This document shows positions 45,704-55,291 of a DNA stretch of 64,000 bases, one piece after another. Each line of letters starts with the position of its first letter. Within the stretch, counting starts at the first letter, position 1. Origin of the DNA: Shewanella psychrotolerans (GTDB taxonomy: Bacteria; Pseudomonadota; Gammaproteobacteria; Enterobacterales; Shewanellaceae). The position numbers were made by a program, and so were the translations under genes. The notes beneath the pieces are model-generated. The model was not told where the DNA came from. It searched no databases and saw nothing but the letters and a program-made list of their open reading frames with translations. The stretch covers positions 4,030,001 to 4,094,000 of the forward strand of contig NZ_CP080419.1 of the NCBI RefSeq assembly GCF_019457595.1, given 5' to 3'.

Positions 45704-47031
45704 TCGTCACTCTCCTCTGTAGCCGCCAGTACAGCAACGGTGCGATTAGCGCGACGTAGATAGGTTTGTGCAACACGCTGAATATCTTCAGGTGTGACTT
45801 TATTATAAGCCTCTGGAGCATTAAACAGTTTATCGTAACTGCCAAAATAGAGCTCATACGTCCCTACGGTATTAGCTTTACCGTTAATGGTTTCCATCGC
45901 TCGATAGAAGTTCATCAACTTGATGTTTTTGACCTTCTCTAACTCATGCTGGCTAACACCCTCACGAGCAATGCGGTTTATCTCAGCAATCATGCCCTTT
46001 TCCAGCTCTAACGCTGTAATACCGGGATTGGCGACCCCCATGACATAAAAAAGATTAGGGTCAAAACTCATCGGCATATAGGTTTCGACTTCAATCGCGA
46101 CCTGTTTTTCAACTAAGCCTTGATAGAGACGAGAGCTGTTACCTGTGGTTAAGATTGAAGAGAGCAGATCTAAAGCGTAATAATCATCACTGGTGGTGGC
46201 TGGCACATGATACGCAAGCATCACATTCGGTGTACTCACCGAGGCTTTTTGTACATAGACGCGGCGTTCACCTTTTTGCAGTGGTTCTACCGTTTTAACT
46301 TCGCGTGGTGGAGCTTGAGCTGGAATAGGTGCAAAATATTTATTAGCTAATGCTTTAACTTCATTGAGTTTTACATCACCCGCAATCACAACAACTCCAT
46401 TATTAGGTGCGTAATAGGTTTTGTGATATTGCACTAAGTCATCGAGTGTCCAAGCGGCAATATCTGACTCGTGTCCAATCACAGACCAACTGTAAGGGTG
46501 AGCTCTAAAGGCCGCGCCTTTTATCTCTTCTTGCAGCGTTCGCCAGTTAGAATTTTCTAAGCCTGTGGTACGTTCTGATGCGACCACGCCACGCTCACTC
46601 TCTACCATTTTCTCGTTGATATCGAGATTGGCAATACGGTCGGCTTCAAGATCGAACATGGTTTCTAGCGCATTAGATGGAAACCAGTCGGTATAGACCG
46701 TAATATTTTCTGTGGTATAAGCGTTATTGGCGCCACCTGCGGCTTCCATAGTGCGGTCGAACATCTTAGGACCATACTTTTTTGAGCCGTTGAACATCAT
46801 GTGTTCAAAGAAATGAGAGATCCCTGTAATACCAGGCACTTCATTACGTGAACCCACTTTCCAAAATAGATACATGTTGGCATTAGGTATTGATGAATCC
46901 TCCAACACCATAATCTTCATACCATTATCTAGCGTGAAGCTTTTAATATCTTCCGCTTGTGTTGCCTGTGTCGCCGCTGAAGTGAATAACACTCCAATCG
47001 ACATACACAATGCGATTATCTTTCGCATCAT
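45700..47031 (-). CDS. Periplasmic M16 zinc metallopeptidase (catalytic partner)
   Basis: 443-aa exported peptidase with a signal peptide (about 1-25, MMRKIIALCMSIGVLFTSAA). The zinc-binding HFFEH is at residues 73-77, and the downstream glutamate is in the MVESERGVVASER helix. The second M16 domain has the inactive-half pattern. Such enzymes degrade short peptides. Its stop overlaps the next gene's start by 4 bp (ATGA), so the two are translated together. It is divergent from the PilZ gene across 165 bp. Confidence 0.9.
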   Translation of the reverse strand: MMRKIIALCMSIGVLFTSAATQATQAEDIKSFTLDNGMKIMVLEDSSIPNANMYLFWKVGSRNEVPGITGISHFFEHMMFNGSKKYGPKMFDRTMEAAGGANNAYTTENITVYTDWFPSNALETMFDLEADRIANLDINEKMVESERGVVASERTTGLENSNWRTLQEEIKGAAFRAHPYSWSVIGHESDIAAWTLDDLVQYHKTYYAPNNGVVVIAGDVKLNEVKALANKYFAPIPAQAPPREVKTVEPLQKGERRVYVQKASVSTPNVMLAYHVPATTSDDYYALDLLSSILTTGNSSRLYQGLVEKQVAIEVETYMPMSFDPNLFYVMGVANPGITALELEKGMIAEINRIAREGVSQHELEKVKNIKLMNFYRAMETINGKANTVGTYELYFGSYDKLFNAPEAYNKVTPEDIQRVAQTYLRRANRTVAVLAATEESDE

Positions 47032-47196
47032 CTGTCGTTCCCTCTTAGTGAGCAGATAAAAATAAAGGAGTTTGGAGGCTAAGTCACAAATTAGCTCCTA
47101 AACAAACGTCACTATAAGAGGCTAAATTGCAAATGAAATCAAGTGTATTATGCTGATGTACTGACAACTTAATTGTAACGTATTGCTATAGATATC

Positions 47197-47961
47197 ATGT
47201 TGGATAATAAACACTTCTCATTTCATCCTGCGATAGGGAGACAAATCTTGCTAAATAATAGCGAAACAAATTTTGCTGATCTCAACCGCATGAGCTGCAA
47301 TACCGAGACTCAATTACAAATACTTACGCCCACACAGCCCATAAGATTACGTACACGGCTGATCGGCGTTGATCCCAATAATTCGGTTATCTTGGCGCTT
47401 GGCAATGATAAACAATGGATAGCGGCCAAAGACTTTATTCGTCAGGGACAAGGAGTGATTGTTCGCATTATTAATAGTGATGATCCCGAAGCCAGTATTT
47501 TGGCTTTTAGAAGCAAAATCAAAACACTCGTTAATCATACCGGCCGTTGGTTAATCATCGAATATCCTTCTGAGCTACAAAGCGTAGCGCTAAGACAACA
47601 CTCGCGTATTCCGATATTTGTCGCAGCATCGATGCACAGAGAAACCGATGATGGCTATGAAAGCACATCAATATCAAATGGCTATTTACAAGATATCTCG
47701 ATTAAAGGTGGTGGATACACAGGTATTAGTCTTGAAGATTGCCAACCAGGACAGCGCTACTATATTCAAGTCAAAATTAACAATGCACTAGAAACCTTAG
47801 CGGTGCCTATCACCATCAAAAACATTCAACCACCAAGCGATGATAGCGCCCAATATCAGTATGGCTTTTCAATAGAGGAAGCCAATACCAATGTCGAAGA
47901 GTTTGTGCAAAAGGTAATTATCAATCACCTATTTCAACAGCAAAAAAACCAAGTCACCTGA
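47197..47961 (+). CDS. PilZ-domain c-di-GMP receptor, YcgR-like
   Basis: 254-aa protein. The N-terminal half (about 30-120) resembles the YcgR N-terminal (PilZN) domain. The C-terminal PilZ domain (about 135-245) carries the c-di-GMP-binding RQHSR motif (RxxxR) and DISIKGGG, close to the D/NxSxxG motif. YcgR proteins slow the flagellar motor when c-di-GMP is high. No flagellar genes are in this window, so the target is inferred. The two GGDEF proteins in this window could supply the signal. Confidence 0.82.
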   Translation: MLDNKHFSFHPAIGRQILLNNSETNFADLNRMSCNTETQLQILTPTQPIRLRTRLIGVDPNNSVILALGNDKQWIAAKDFIRQGQGVIVRIINSDDPEASILAFRSKIKTLVNHTGRWLIIEYPSELQSVALRQHSRIPIFVAASMHRETDDGYESTSISNGYLQDISIKGGGYTGISLEDCQPGQRYYIQVKINNALETLAVPITIKNIQPPSDDSAQYQYGFSIEEANTNVEEFVQKVIINHLFQQQKNQVT

Positions 47962-48048
47962 AATCGGGATAGTGAACGTAAAATGGCTAATTCATCTAGC
48001 GTTATGCAATCTCTTAACCCGAGCTCAGGTTAAGTAAGAACAACAATT

Positions 48049-48684
48049 CTAGGCTTTAGTAAAAAACACCACATCATTATCAATGACTTCAAGTTGCCAA
48101 TGAAAATGGTTCGCTATCCATTCGAATGTGGCAGCACTATAAAATCGAATATGGGTAAGATCGCTCTTGTAGTGCCAATGCCTAAACGCTTCTTCGCCTA
48201 ATACCCGCTTAGTCATAATCGCAAGTACACCATTTGCTTTCAGCATAGCGTTTAGCTGGGCTAGCAGCGCAGAAGCATCGGCCACATGCTCTATCACTTC
48301 AGTCATGGTGATAAAGTCATATTGGCGATCGAGTAACTCTGGCCTATGGAAATAATACAGATCATAGTTTTCCATCGCGAGTCCAGACTCTTGGGCCATA
48401 ACGCTAATGGTTGGCCCAGGGCCACAACCAAAATCTAGTCCTTGCATGGTGGGAGATATACGCTCAAGTAACGGCTCCCAAGTTCGACCAAGGAAACGTC
48501 GATAACCTAAATCTTCACTATTGTTTTCGTGATGATCATAAAAGGCTTTTTCATCGGCAGAGCTTAATAAATAAGTCTGTGGCACCGACACCAATTGGCA
48601 CACATCGCAACGCAAATATTCTCTATGTTTATCGCGATGAAAAAATGATAACGCAGTGCTGCTACATAAAGGACAACAATTCAC
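48049..48684 (-). CDS. SAM-dependent methyltransferase with N-terminal zinc ribbon
   Basis: 211-aa protein. The N-terminal CPLC and CDVC pairs (residues 4-7 and 26-29 region) suggest a small zinc-binding module. A class I methyltransferase domain follows, with the SAM motif LDFGCGPGPTISVMA near residue 85 and an EVIEHVADASALL motif near 130. C-terminal features (KSDLTHIRFYS) are common in this family. Substrate unknown. It is in line with the next small secreted gene but separated from it by 55 bp, without a visible terminator. Confidence 0.75.
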   Translation of the reverse strand: MNCCPLCSSTALSFFHRDKHREYLRCDVCQLVSVPQTYLLSSADEKAFYDHHENNSEDLGYRRFLGRTWEPLLERISPTMQGLDFGCGPGPTISVMAQESGLAMENYDLYYFHRPELLDRQYDFITMTEVIEHVADASALLAQLNAMLKANGVLAIMTKRVLGEEAFRHWHYKSDLTHIRFYSAATFEWIANHFHWQLEVIDNDVVFFTKA

Positions 48685-48739
48685 AGGGTTTCCTAGGTAT
48701 TAGTTAGGCCATTAACAATAACGGATGATGGATTAAGGA

Positions 48740-49093
48740 TCAGGGAGTAGGGATTTTTCGTTCTTGCGCTGCGGCTTCTTTAGCCTCACGCAAATACTTT
48801 TCCTCGCGGCTCTCGCGCTCACTAAACTGCTTCTGGGCTTTCTCTTTTTGGTCACTTTCCCATTCTCGAGGTTGTAGTCCCTTTAATACTTGTTGTTCAC
48901 GAGTAGAGTTATCCCTAGCCGCTTGGCGAGCCTTGTCTAATTCAGTTTGTTCAAGTTGTTGCGATAACACCTTAGCGTCATCGGCTTTCTCGGAAAGACT
49001 CTTGTCACCACCAGCGAGTACATTCGTGCTCACTAAAGACAGAAAAAACAGCACCTGTCCCCATTGTTTAACTCGATTTTTATCACCAATCAT
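48740..49093 (-). CDS. Small exported charged protein of unknown function
   Basis: 117-aa protein with an N-terminal hydrophobic signal (about 9-27, GQVLFFLSLVSTNVLAGG) followed by a highly charged Lys/Glu/Gln-rich helical region (DKSLSEKADDAKVLSQQLEQ and SERESREEKYLREAKEA). It is probably one long helix in the periplasm. I chose the ATG at 49093 with GGAAGGA upstream. No family recognised. Confidence 0.55.
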   Translation of the reverse strand: MIGDKNRVKQWGQVLFFLSLVSTNVLAGGDKSLSEKADDAKVLSQQLEQTELDKARQAARDNSTREQQVLKGLQPREWESDQKEKAQKQFSERESREEKYLREAKEAAAQERKIPTP

Positions 49094-49363
49094 TTTTATG
49101 TTCCTTCCTTTATAACCGCCACTTTTCGTCATTAATGATACTAGATCAACTGATATGGAGATTATACAACTAACGATTCCTTAACTATGGCAAGGGTATT
49201 GTAGTAATTGTTTGGATAAATAGCCCAATTATCGAATAAATATGACCTATATAATTGAGTCTAAACAGTATTCGAGGTACTTTACTATTATCACAATGAA
49301 ACAATGATTAACTCGTTGTTAGCCATAGGATCATTGATTATATCCTTTAACGGAGAACCATGG

Positions 49364-51472
49364 ATGAGCCAATGGTTTCAGATACTTAGTCAATTAACGT
49401 CCACTCGCTCGAGCATCCAGCATAAAATTGAAGCTTGGTGTCAATCGCCCGACAGCCAGAACTTAGCAATATTAAAGAATTACTCTTTTTGTGCGGCAAA
49501 CCAAGGCACCCTCGACTATTTTCAGACACAGGAAGATAGTTTCATCAATGCGACTCCTTATGACTTCTCTCCGCGAATCCAATCTTCAGGTAAAAATAGT
49601 GTCGAATATTCACAACAAATGATCGATAAAACCAGTAATGGAGAGGAGATAAGCTTTAATTGGTTACATATGAGCCAGCTTGGTGGTGAGTTACCAACTA
49701 GAGTCACAATTTACCCTGCAACACTGGCAGATCACCCCGTTAATTTAGTGCTATTTGAACCCACTAATCGCCGCCGCAGTGTCAGACGTAATATCGCTAA
49801 CGGTTTTGAACGCTTACCTCCGCAGCTAGTATCGAGCATCTTAGAGGATAGCGCTGAAGCGGTTTATATTACTGACGCCTCCCATAAAATAATTGCCGTA
49901 AATAAGGCCATGTGCCGTATCTGCGGCTATAGCACCGACCAACTGATCGACAGAAAAGCGGAAGAAATTGGCTTATATCAAGATGCCGCACAACAAAACA
50001 GCGAGTATCTAAAAAGCTTAAAAGAGCGAGGTAGCTGGCAAGGCGAAATCACTAAATCACGCTCCGATGGCAGCCAGTTCCCCGCCTGGAAGAGCTGTAG
50101 AAAAATTCAGATCGAGGGGGAGGTATTCTACGTTACACTGTTTAGCGATATCAGTGTCCAAAAACGACTCGAATTACGTCTAACCGAACAGGCGATGGTC
50201 GACACGCTAACAGGATTACCCAATCGCCATCAGCTCAAACAACTACTGAATCAGGCTTTAATTGATAACCAAGCTAATCCAGATAAATTAGGCGCGGTGA
50301 TGTTTATGGATCTTAATGGGTTCAAAAATATCAATGACTGTTTCGGCCATGCAACTGGGGACAAGGTGCTGCAATTGGTCTCGGCGCGACTCGAAGTCAG
50401 TTGTATCGAAAAAGCCGATATTGCTAGACTGGGTGGCGATGAATTTACCCTGATATTACAAGATTGCCAAAGTCGCGCAGAAATCGAAGCCTTTTCACAA
50501 CAGCTGCTGTCAATCTTCGATGCACCATTTGAGATCGATGGACAAAAATTTTACTTAGGTACTAGCGTAGGTATAGCGTTGTTCCCCGAGCATGGACACC
50601 AAGCCTCACAGCTACTGAGCTTAGCCGATACGGCAATGTATTGCGCCAAAAAAAGTCCTAATCACGTCCTGTTTTACGACAGCAATATGCACCTTGAAGC
50701 CGAACATAAATTAAATATGCTCAACGATTTACGCCATGCCCATAGCCTTAAGCAATTCAAACTGGCCTATCAGGTAATCGTCGATCTTGAGTACAGTCGC
50801 GTGATTGGAGCTGAGGCCCTACTCAGGTGGCAAAAAAACGACGGTACTTTAATCGAAGCCTCTAACTTTATTCCGCTATTGGAAGAGACGGGATTATTAA
50901 TCACCGTAGGTCAATGGGTCCTTACCCAAGCTTGTAGCCAAGTTGCTTCTTGGCGCAAAGAGCACGGTTGTCAGTTACAAGCCTGCGTCAATGTATCGCC
51001 TATTCAACTAGAACACCCTGATTTTCTCAAGCAGGTAAAACATGCACTTGCAGTAAGCAAACTTCCGGCTAAAGGCCTAGTGCTTGAGATCACTGAATCG
51101 GCATTACTAAGGCAACCAGAGCGAGTAAAACAAACGTTAAATCAGCTTAAATCTCTTGGAGTTAGAATCGCTATAGATGATTTTGGCGCGGGTCTATCAT
51201 CCTTAAGTAAGCTAGGAACATTACCTATCGATACTTTAAAAATTGATGCTGGGTTTGCTGAGCGTTTAAGTGAACCACAAGGGAAAGAACTATGTCAGGC
51301 GATGATCCAACTCGCTCAGGCACTCGATATTCAGTTTGTAGTTGAGGGAATCGAAACCCTTAAACAAAAACAGATATTATCAACTATGGGCAAGGGGTTC
51401 GGACAAGGATATTTCTTTGGTCATCCCGAATCTGCTGAACACTTCAACTCGATTAATTTTAGCGAGCATTGA
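49364..51472 (+). CDS. PAS-GGDEF-EAL c-di-GMP signalling protein
   Basis: 702-aa cytoplasmic protein. The N-terminal region (about 1-165) is unassigned. A PAS domain follows (about 165-285, DSAEAVYITDASHKIIAVNKAM), then GGDEF (intact GGDEF at 357-361) and EAL (EALLRW at 484-489). The EAL domain has NVSPIQL, EITESALL, IDDFGAGLSSL, LKIDAGFA and VEGIET, so most phosphodiesterase residues are kept; it may both make and break c-di-GMP. No RxxD inhibitory site is seen before GGDEF. I chose ATG 49364 with GGAG 8-9 bases upstream over 49304. Confidence 0.88.
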   Translation: MSQWFQILSQLTSTRSSIQHKIEAWCQSPDSQNLAILKNYSFCAANQGTLDYFQTQEDSFINATPYDFSPRIQSSGKNSVEYSQQMIDKTSNGEEISFNWLHMSQLGGELPTRVTIYPATLADHPVNLVLFEPTNRRRSVRRNIANGFERLPPQLVSSILEDSAEAVYITDASHKIIAVNKAMCRICGYSTDQLIDRKAEEIGLYQDAAQQNSEYLKSLKERGSWQGEITKSRSDGSQFPAWKSCRKIQIEGEVFYVTLFSDISVQKRLELRLTEQAMVDTLTGLPNRHQLKQLLNQALIDNQANPDKLGAVMFMDLNGFKNINDCFGHATGDKVLQLVSARLEVSCIEKADIARLGGDEFTLILQDCQSRAEIEAFSQQLLSIFDAPFEIDGQKFYLGTSVGIALFPEHGHQASQLLSLADTAMYCAKKSPNHVLFYDSNMHLEAEHKLNMLNDLRHAHSLKQFKLAYQVIVDLEYSRVIGAEALLRWQKNDGTLIEASNFIPLLEETGLLITVGQWVLTQACSQVASWRKEHGCQLQACVNVSPIQLEHPDFLKQVKHALAVSKLPAKGLVLEITESALLRQPERVKQTLNQLKSLGVRIAIDDFGAGLSSLSKLGTLPIDTLKIDAGFAERLSEPQGKELCQAMIQLAQALDIQFVVEGIETLKQKQILSTMGKGFGQGYFFGHPESAEHFNSINFSEH

Positions 51473-51666
51473 ACCGATAGCCGTGCCAATTTGCATATGC
51501 GCAACACTGCCTCCCTGCATGGACAGTGTACTGGCACAACTATCTAACCACCTGTATCCAAGTGACTGAGACTATTAGACCCGATTTTCAAACTCATTAA
51601 AGTGATCCGTACCCAAAGATGATTAGCAAACACTGATATTTATCACAAGTTTTGCAAAAACTACTT

Positions 51667-52302
51667 TTAGCTTAAATATCTTTGTCTTACAGAAAGTGGC
51701 ATTGCCATTAAACGCTGATCAACCAGTGCACTTAGTGCATCCGTCAACGGTGACACATCGCAACTGGGCTCAATAATGCTGATCGCCATCGCTGCGGCCT
51801 CAAGGGTTGATAGGCTGTCAGATCGCTTCGCCTTTCGAATGGTGTAATGGGAGGGAGAGTCGAGATCTAGATGCACCGCAGGGTATTGGTTCAACCATGG
51901 ATTGAGCTTTAATAATTTAAATGCCTTACGCCAAGTACCATCAAGCAGCAACAAGATCGCCTCTTTAGGTGGCGATAATTCGCCTACACTTAGACTCACC
52001 TCTGATGGATATAACACAAAAATAGGTTTGGTCTGCTCATCGAGATAAGCCCTAAGTGACATAAAATCTTCAGTAGTCTCCCCAACCACCACCCGCAGAT
52101 CTTTCATGACAGCCTTCATCAATTTCACGCTATTTTTAGCATGCTTAACTTCGCTAGGATCTTGCAACACAATAAGCTCAACACTCGTAGAAAGTGGCCG
52201 AATACTGGCGCATAAACAAGCATTGATAGGATACTGGCAATGAGGACAATTTAGACGTTTCAAAACATTCTCAAATAAAGAAGATAGATTTATAGTGTAC
52301 AA
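51667..52302 (-). CDS. tapT: DTW-domain tRNA-uridine aminocarboxypropyltransferase (TapT/YfiP-like)
   Basis: About 211 aa from the first possible start. The DTW family adds 3-amino-3-carboxypropyl to uridine-47 of tRNAs using SAM; E. coli TapT is 232 aa. The namesake motif is LLDGTWRKAFKL near residue 140, and a zinc-type CPHC...CLC is near 20-32. The only in-frame starts are TTG codons: 52300-52302, right at the end of the upstream gene's terminator T-run, or 52261-52263, 13 codons later. The latter is likely, since the former would start in the terminator. The function call is by family only. Confidence 0.8.
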   Translation of the reverse strand: MYTINLSSLFENVLKRLNCPHCQYPINACLCASIRPLSTSVELIVLQDPSEVKHAKNSVKLMKAVMKDLRVVVGETTEDFMSLRAYLDEQTKPIFVLYPSEVSLSVGELSPPKEAILLLLDGTWRKAFKLLKLNPWLNQYPAVHLDLDSPSHYTIRKAKRSDSLSTLEAAAMAISIIEPSCDVSPLTDALSALVDQRLMAMPLSVRQRYLS

Positions 52303-52336
52303 AAAAAGCCTGCATTATGGTCAAGTAATACAGGCT
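52301..52336 (-). terminator. Terminator of the Bcr/CflA gene
   Basis: On the minus strand AGCCTG/CAGGCT with an 18-base loop partly paired (TATTAC/GTAATG-like), followed by seven T residues. Confidence 0.75.
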
Positions 52337-52368
52337 AAAGGGTGTTGCGTTTTGGATAAAGCGATTAA

Positions 52369-53571
52369 TTAATGTGCATGTTGCTCCTGATGCCAATGAT
52401 CTAAACGACTCATCGTCATCATAGTCAGTAACAAGGTTGCCAACCCGCCCATCACAACCACTACAGCGTAAGGCGCAGGTAAATCCGTTTGCTGAATCAT
52501 TCCCGCGAGTATAGATGCGCCACTCATTTGAATAAAACCTAACATGGCCGCGGCGGTACCTGCGCGCTCACCAAAACCGGCTAGTGCCATGCTTGTTGCG
52601 GGGCCAAGCAACAAAGCAAAACCAATACATAACAACATCATAGGTAACATAAAGGCGAAAGCCGCTGCCAAGCCAACCTGCGGACCAAACCATTGTGCAG
52701 CGACCTGCAATAAGGCTGATGCGACTAGCGTATTTAACGCGATAACGACTGTGCGACGATTGCCTAAGCGCTGAATAACCATAGGAGCGGTAAAGCAAGC
52801 GACAATATTGACCACAGCATTCAGTCCAAACAAGCCGCTGAAGGTCAACTCAGATACACCAATTCGCTCAATTAACCATACTGGAGCGTAGGATACATAA
52901 CAGAGTATTGATGCCATTCCCGCCATACAGGCAAATGCATAAAACAAGAAATGTGGGTCAACTAATACCGGCTTATAGCGCGACCAACGATACAATGGCC
53001 CAGTTGTAACTGTGTTTGCGGGGCGCGTCTCTGGAAGTCGGTAACCTACGACTATCATGATCAAAATGGCATACAGTGTCATAAACACAAAAGTCGAGCG
53101 CCAACCAAACTGCAACGCCAATAGCCCACCGAGCGTCGGTGCTAACGCTGGGATCACACAGATCACACCGTTTAAATAGCTGTAGTAACGGGCACCTTCT
53201 TTGGGGCTAAAACAGTCTCGTACCGCACTAAATACCACAATTGAGGTGGAACAGGCCGCTAATCCCTGTAGCACTCGGGCGATCTGCAACCAATGAAATT
53301 CCATCGCGACGACAGCGAGTAAGCTGCTGGCGATATAGAGTAATATTCCAGCCATTGCGATAGGTCTGCGCCCATATCTATCGGCCAGCGGACCAATTAA
53401 AACCTGCCCCACACCCATGGCGAATAGGAACAAAACTAATGTCGATTGGACATCGCTGGCAGATACGGCAAATTCTGCTGCCATTGTGGGCATTGAAGGC
53501 AGATAAATATCGATGGCGAGTGGGCTAAGCACGACCATTAACATTAAAATGGGTAACAAATTACGGCGCAT
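52369..53571 (-). CDS. Bcr/CflA family multidrug efflux MFS transporter
   Basis: 400-aa inner-membrane transporter with 12 predicted helices. The N-terminus MVVLSPLAIDIYLPSMPTMA and the loop motif GPLADRYGRRPI (MFS motif A) are typical of the Bcr/CflA drug-resistance family, whose known substrates include bicyclomycin, chloramphenicol and sulfonamides in different members. It is divergent from a LysR regulator with a 116-bp shared region, which is a common arrangement for inducible pumps. Substrate not known. Confidence 0.87.
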   Translation of the reverse strand: MRRNLLPILMLMVVLSPLAIDIYLPSMPTMAAEFAVSASDVQSTLVLFLFAMGVGQVLIGPLADRYGRRPIAMAGILLYIASSLLAVVAMEFHWLQIARVLQGLAACSTSIVVFSAVRDCFSPKEGARYYSYLNGVICVIPALAPTLGGLLALQFGWRSTFVFMTLYAILIMIVVGYRLPETRPANTVTTGPLYRWSRYKPVLVDPHFLFYAFACMAGMASILCYVSYAPVWLIERIGVSELTFSGLFGLNAVVNIVACFTAPMVIQRLGNRRTVVIALNTLVASALLQVAAQWFGPQVGLAAAFAFMLPMMLLCIGFALLLGPATSMALAGFGERAGTAAAMLGFIQMSGASILAGMIQQTDLPAPYAVVVVMGGLATLLLTMMTMSRLDHWHQEQHAH

Positions 53572-53687
53572 GGGGTCTCTTTATCTAATCAAAGTAGGGT
53601 GAAGCAATTAGGGTCTATTTTAGATGAATGATGTTATGAACAGAAATGGTATAATTTCAAAAGCTAATTTCCTTTAAGGAATATCAT

Positions 53688-54668
53688 ATGAATCTGGATA
53701 ACCTCGCTCGTATCGATTTAAATCTGTTGGTCATTTTACAAGTCTTACTCGAAGAGCGTAGCGTCACTCGTGCGGCGAATCGCTTGCACTTAAGCCAATC
53801 GGCTCTAAGCAAAAGCCTCAACCGATTGCGCGATACCTTAGGTGATCCGTTGTTTATTCGCACCGCTCATGGGCTAAAACCCACGGCTCACGCAGTAATA
53901 TTGGGGCAACAGTTACCGAACATGCTGCAAGGACTGTATCAACTTACTCAACCTCCTCGATTTGTTCCAGCAAGCAGTACTCGGCAGTTTTCCATATCCA
54001 TGGTCGAAAGTGCCTACGAGACACTCATCCCTTACTTTATCGGCCCACTGCTAAACAACGCCCCCAATCTAAGGCTCGATTCCTATCTTTGGACGGAAGA
54101 ATCATTAGCTGGACTACAAAAAGGTCAAATTGACTTTGGTATAGCAGGGCGAGACATGACGCCGCAATCGGATATCGTTACCGACCGATTACCGGAAGGG
54201 ATTGCCCATCAAACCCTATTCACCGACCACCAAGTGTGCCTAGTTCGGCGCAACCACCCGATCCTGACCGCACTAAAAACGGGAAACTGGAACTTGAACA
54301 TCTATCTAGAGATGTCTCATGTGCAGGTGCGTTGTGAAGGCAATGAATGGTGGGCACTCGATTATCACTTAGCCGATCTCGGCCATCGTCGCCATTTAAG
54401 TACGACCGTCCCTGACTTTTATGGCGCCGCCAGTATCTGTGCTCATAGCAACCTGATCTTTACGCTACCTTCAAGTTTTGCCAGCCACGCCCAGAAACTC
54501 TATCCACTGGTGGAATTACCGCTGCCGCTCGCGTTTTCGCCATTGGCTTATGTACTGTTATGGCATGAGCGCAATAATGATGAACCAGGGCATAAATGGA
54601 TAAGAGAGACCATCTGCAAAAGTGTCGCGGACGCTTTTAACCAACAAGATAAACTTGATTCAGCCTAG
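53688..54668 (+). CDS. LysR-family regulator, divergent from Bcr/CflA pump
   Basis: 326-aa LysR regulator. The N-terminal winged helix is IDLNLLVILQVLLEERSVTRAANRLHLSQSALSKSLNRLR, and the substrate-binding domain runs from about residue 95 to 310. A properly spaced AAGGA lies 7 bases before the ATG, inside the near-palindrome TTCCTTTAAGGAA. By position it probably controls the efflux gene. It belongs to the same broad group as the broken LysR gene at 41.9-42.8 kb, which has the same N-terminal pattern. Confidence 0.87.
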   Translation: MNLDNLARIDLNLLVILQVLLEERSVTRAANRLHLSQSALSKSLNRLRDTLGDPLFIRTAHGLKPTAHAVILGQQLPNMLQGLYQLTQPPRFVPASSTRQFSISMVESAYETLIPYFIGPLLNNAPNLRLDSYLWTEESLAGLQKGQIDFGIAGRDMTPQSDIVTDRLPEGIAHQTLFTDHQVCLVRRNHPILTALKTGNWNLNIYLEMSHVQVRCEGNEWWALDYHLADLGHRRHLSTTVPDFYGAASICAHSNLIFTLPSSFASHAQKLYPLVELPLPLAFSPLAYVLLWHERNNDEPGHKWIRETICKSVADAFNQQDKLDSA

Positions 54669-54821
54669 GTTAATGTTGGCTAAGTTAAGCTAACGGCTGT
54701 TAGATGCAGCTTGGCTAGAAAAGATATCTGGTTACAGTTTTTGGCAAAGATTAACCTAATTTAACGTGATATCTCATAAGACAATGTGCAGAATCAAACC
54801 TTAGCAAATATAGGAGAAACT

Positions 54822-55169
54822 ATGATCTATCATCAATTTCAGCAGACACCTTTCCAGAGTCGCTTCTCTGGTAGCAAAGGTTGGCTAGCATTTGCTATCG
54901 GTTTAATCGTCATGACATTGGTCTTGCTAGCGCTTCCCTTTGTCATTCTAATTGGTGCATTGAGCTTTATCACCTTGAGCCTGTTTGGTCGTCTATTTTT
55001 AAAACGACAACTGGCAAAATTTCGCCAGCAAACTCAAGGATTTTATGGCTTTGAGCCGCAAGCGGAACAAGCATCAGCCGAAACCTCAAGTCGGTTTAAT
55101 GATAAAGGCCCTTTTGCTGGTAACACTCCGCGCCAAGGTCGTACCTTTGAACACAATCCTAACGAGTAA
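54822..55169 (+). CDS. Small membrane protein of unknown function
   Basis: 115-aa protein with two closely spaced hydrophobic helices (about 20-40 and 40-60, WLAFAIGLIVMTLVLLALPF and ILIGALSFITLSLFG) followed by a basic loop and a Gln/Glu/Pro-rich tail (about 75-115). I chose the ATG at 54822 because AGGAG lies 6-7 bases upstream; the earlier start has none. It resembles phage-shock-like or DUF small envelope proteins only in general form. Function unknown. Confidence 0.6.
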   Translation: MIYHQFQQTPFQSRFSGSKGWLAFAIGLIVMTLVLLALPFVILIGALSFITLSLFGRLFLKRQLAKFRQQTQGFYGFEPQAEQASAETSSRFNDKGPFAGNTPRQGRTFEHNPNE

Positions 55170-55291
55170 AGCTTGCTCCTCGATCAAACTGGCTCTTTAC
55201 TCAAAATAGTTGGCGTAATTGATTAAGCAGAATAAATGGAGCTAGTGCCACCATCTCAACTGTAATCAATTTAAAAGTGATCGCTAACAAA

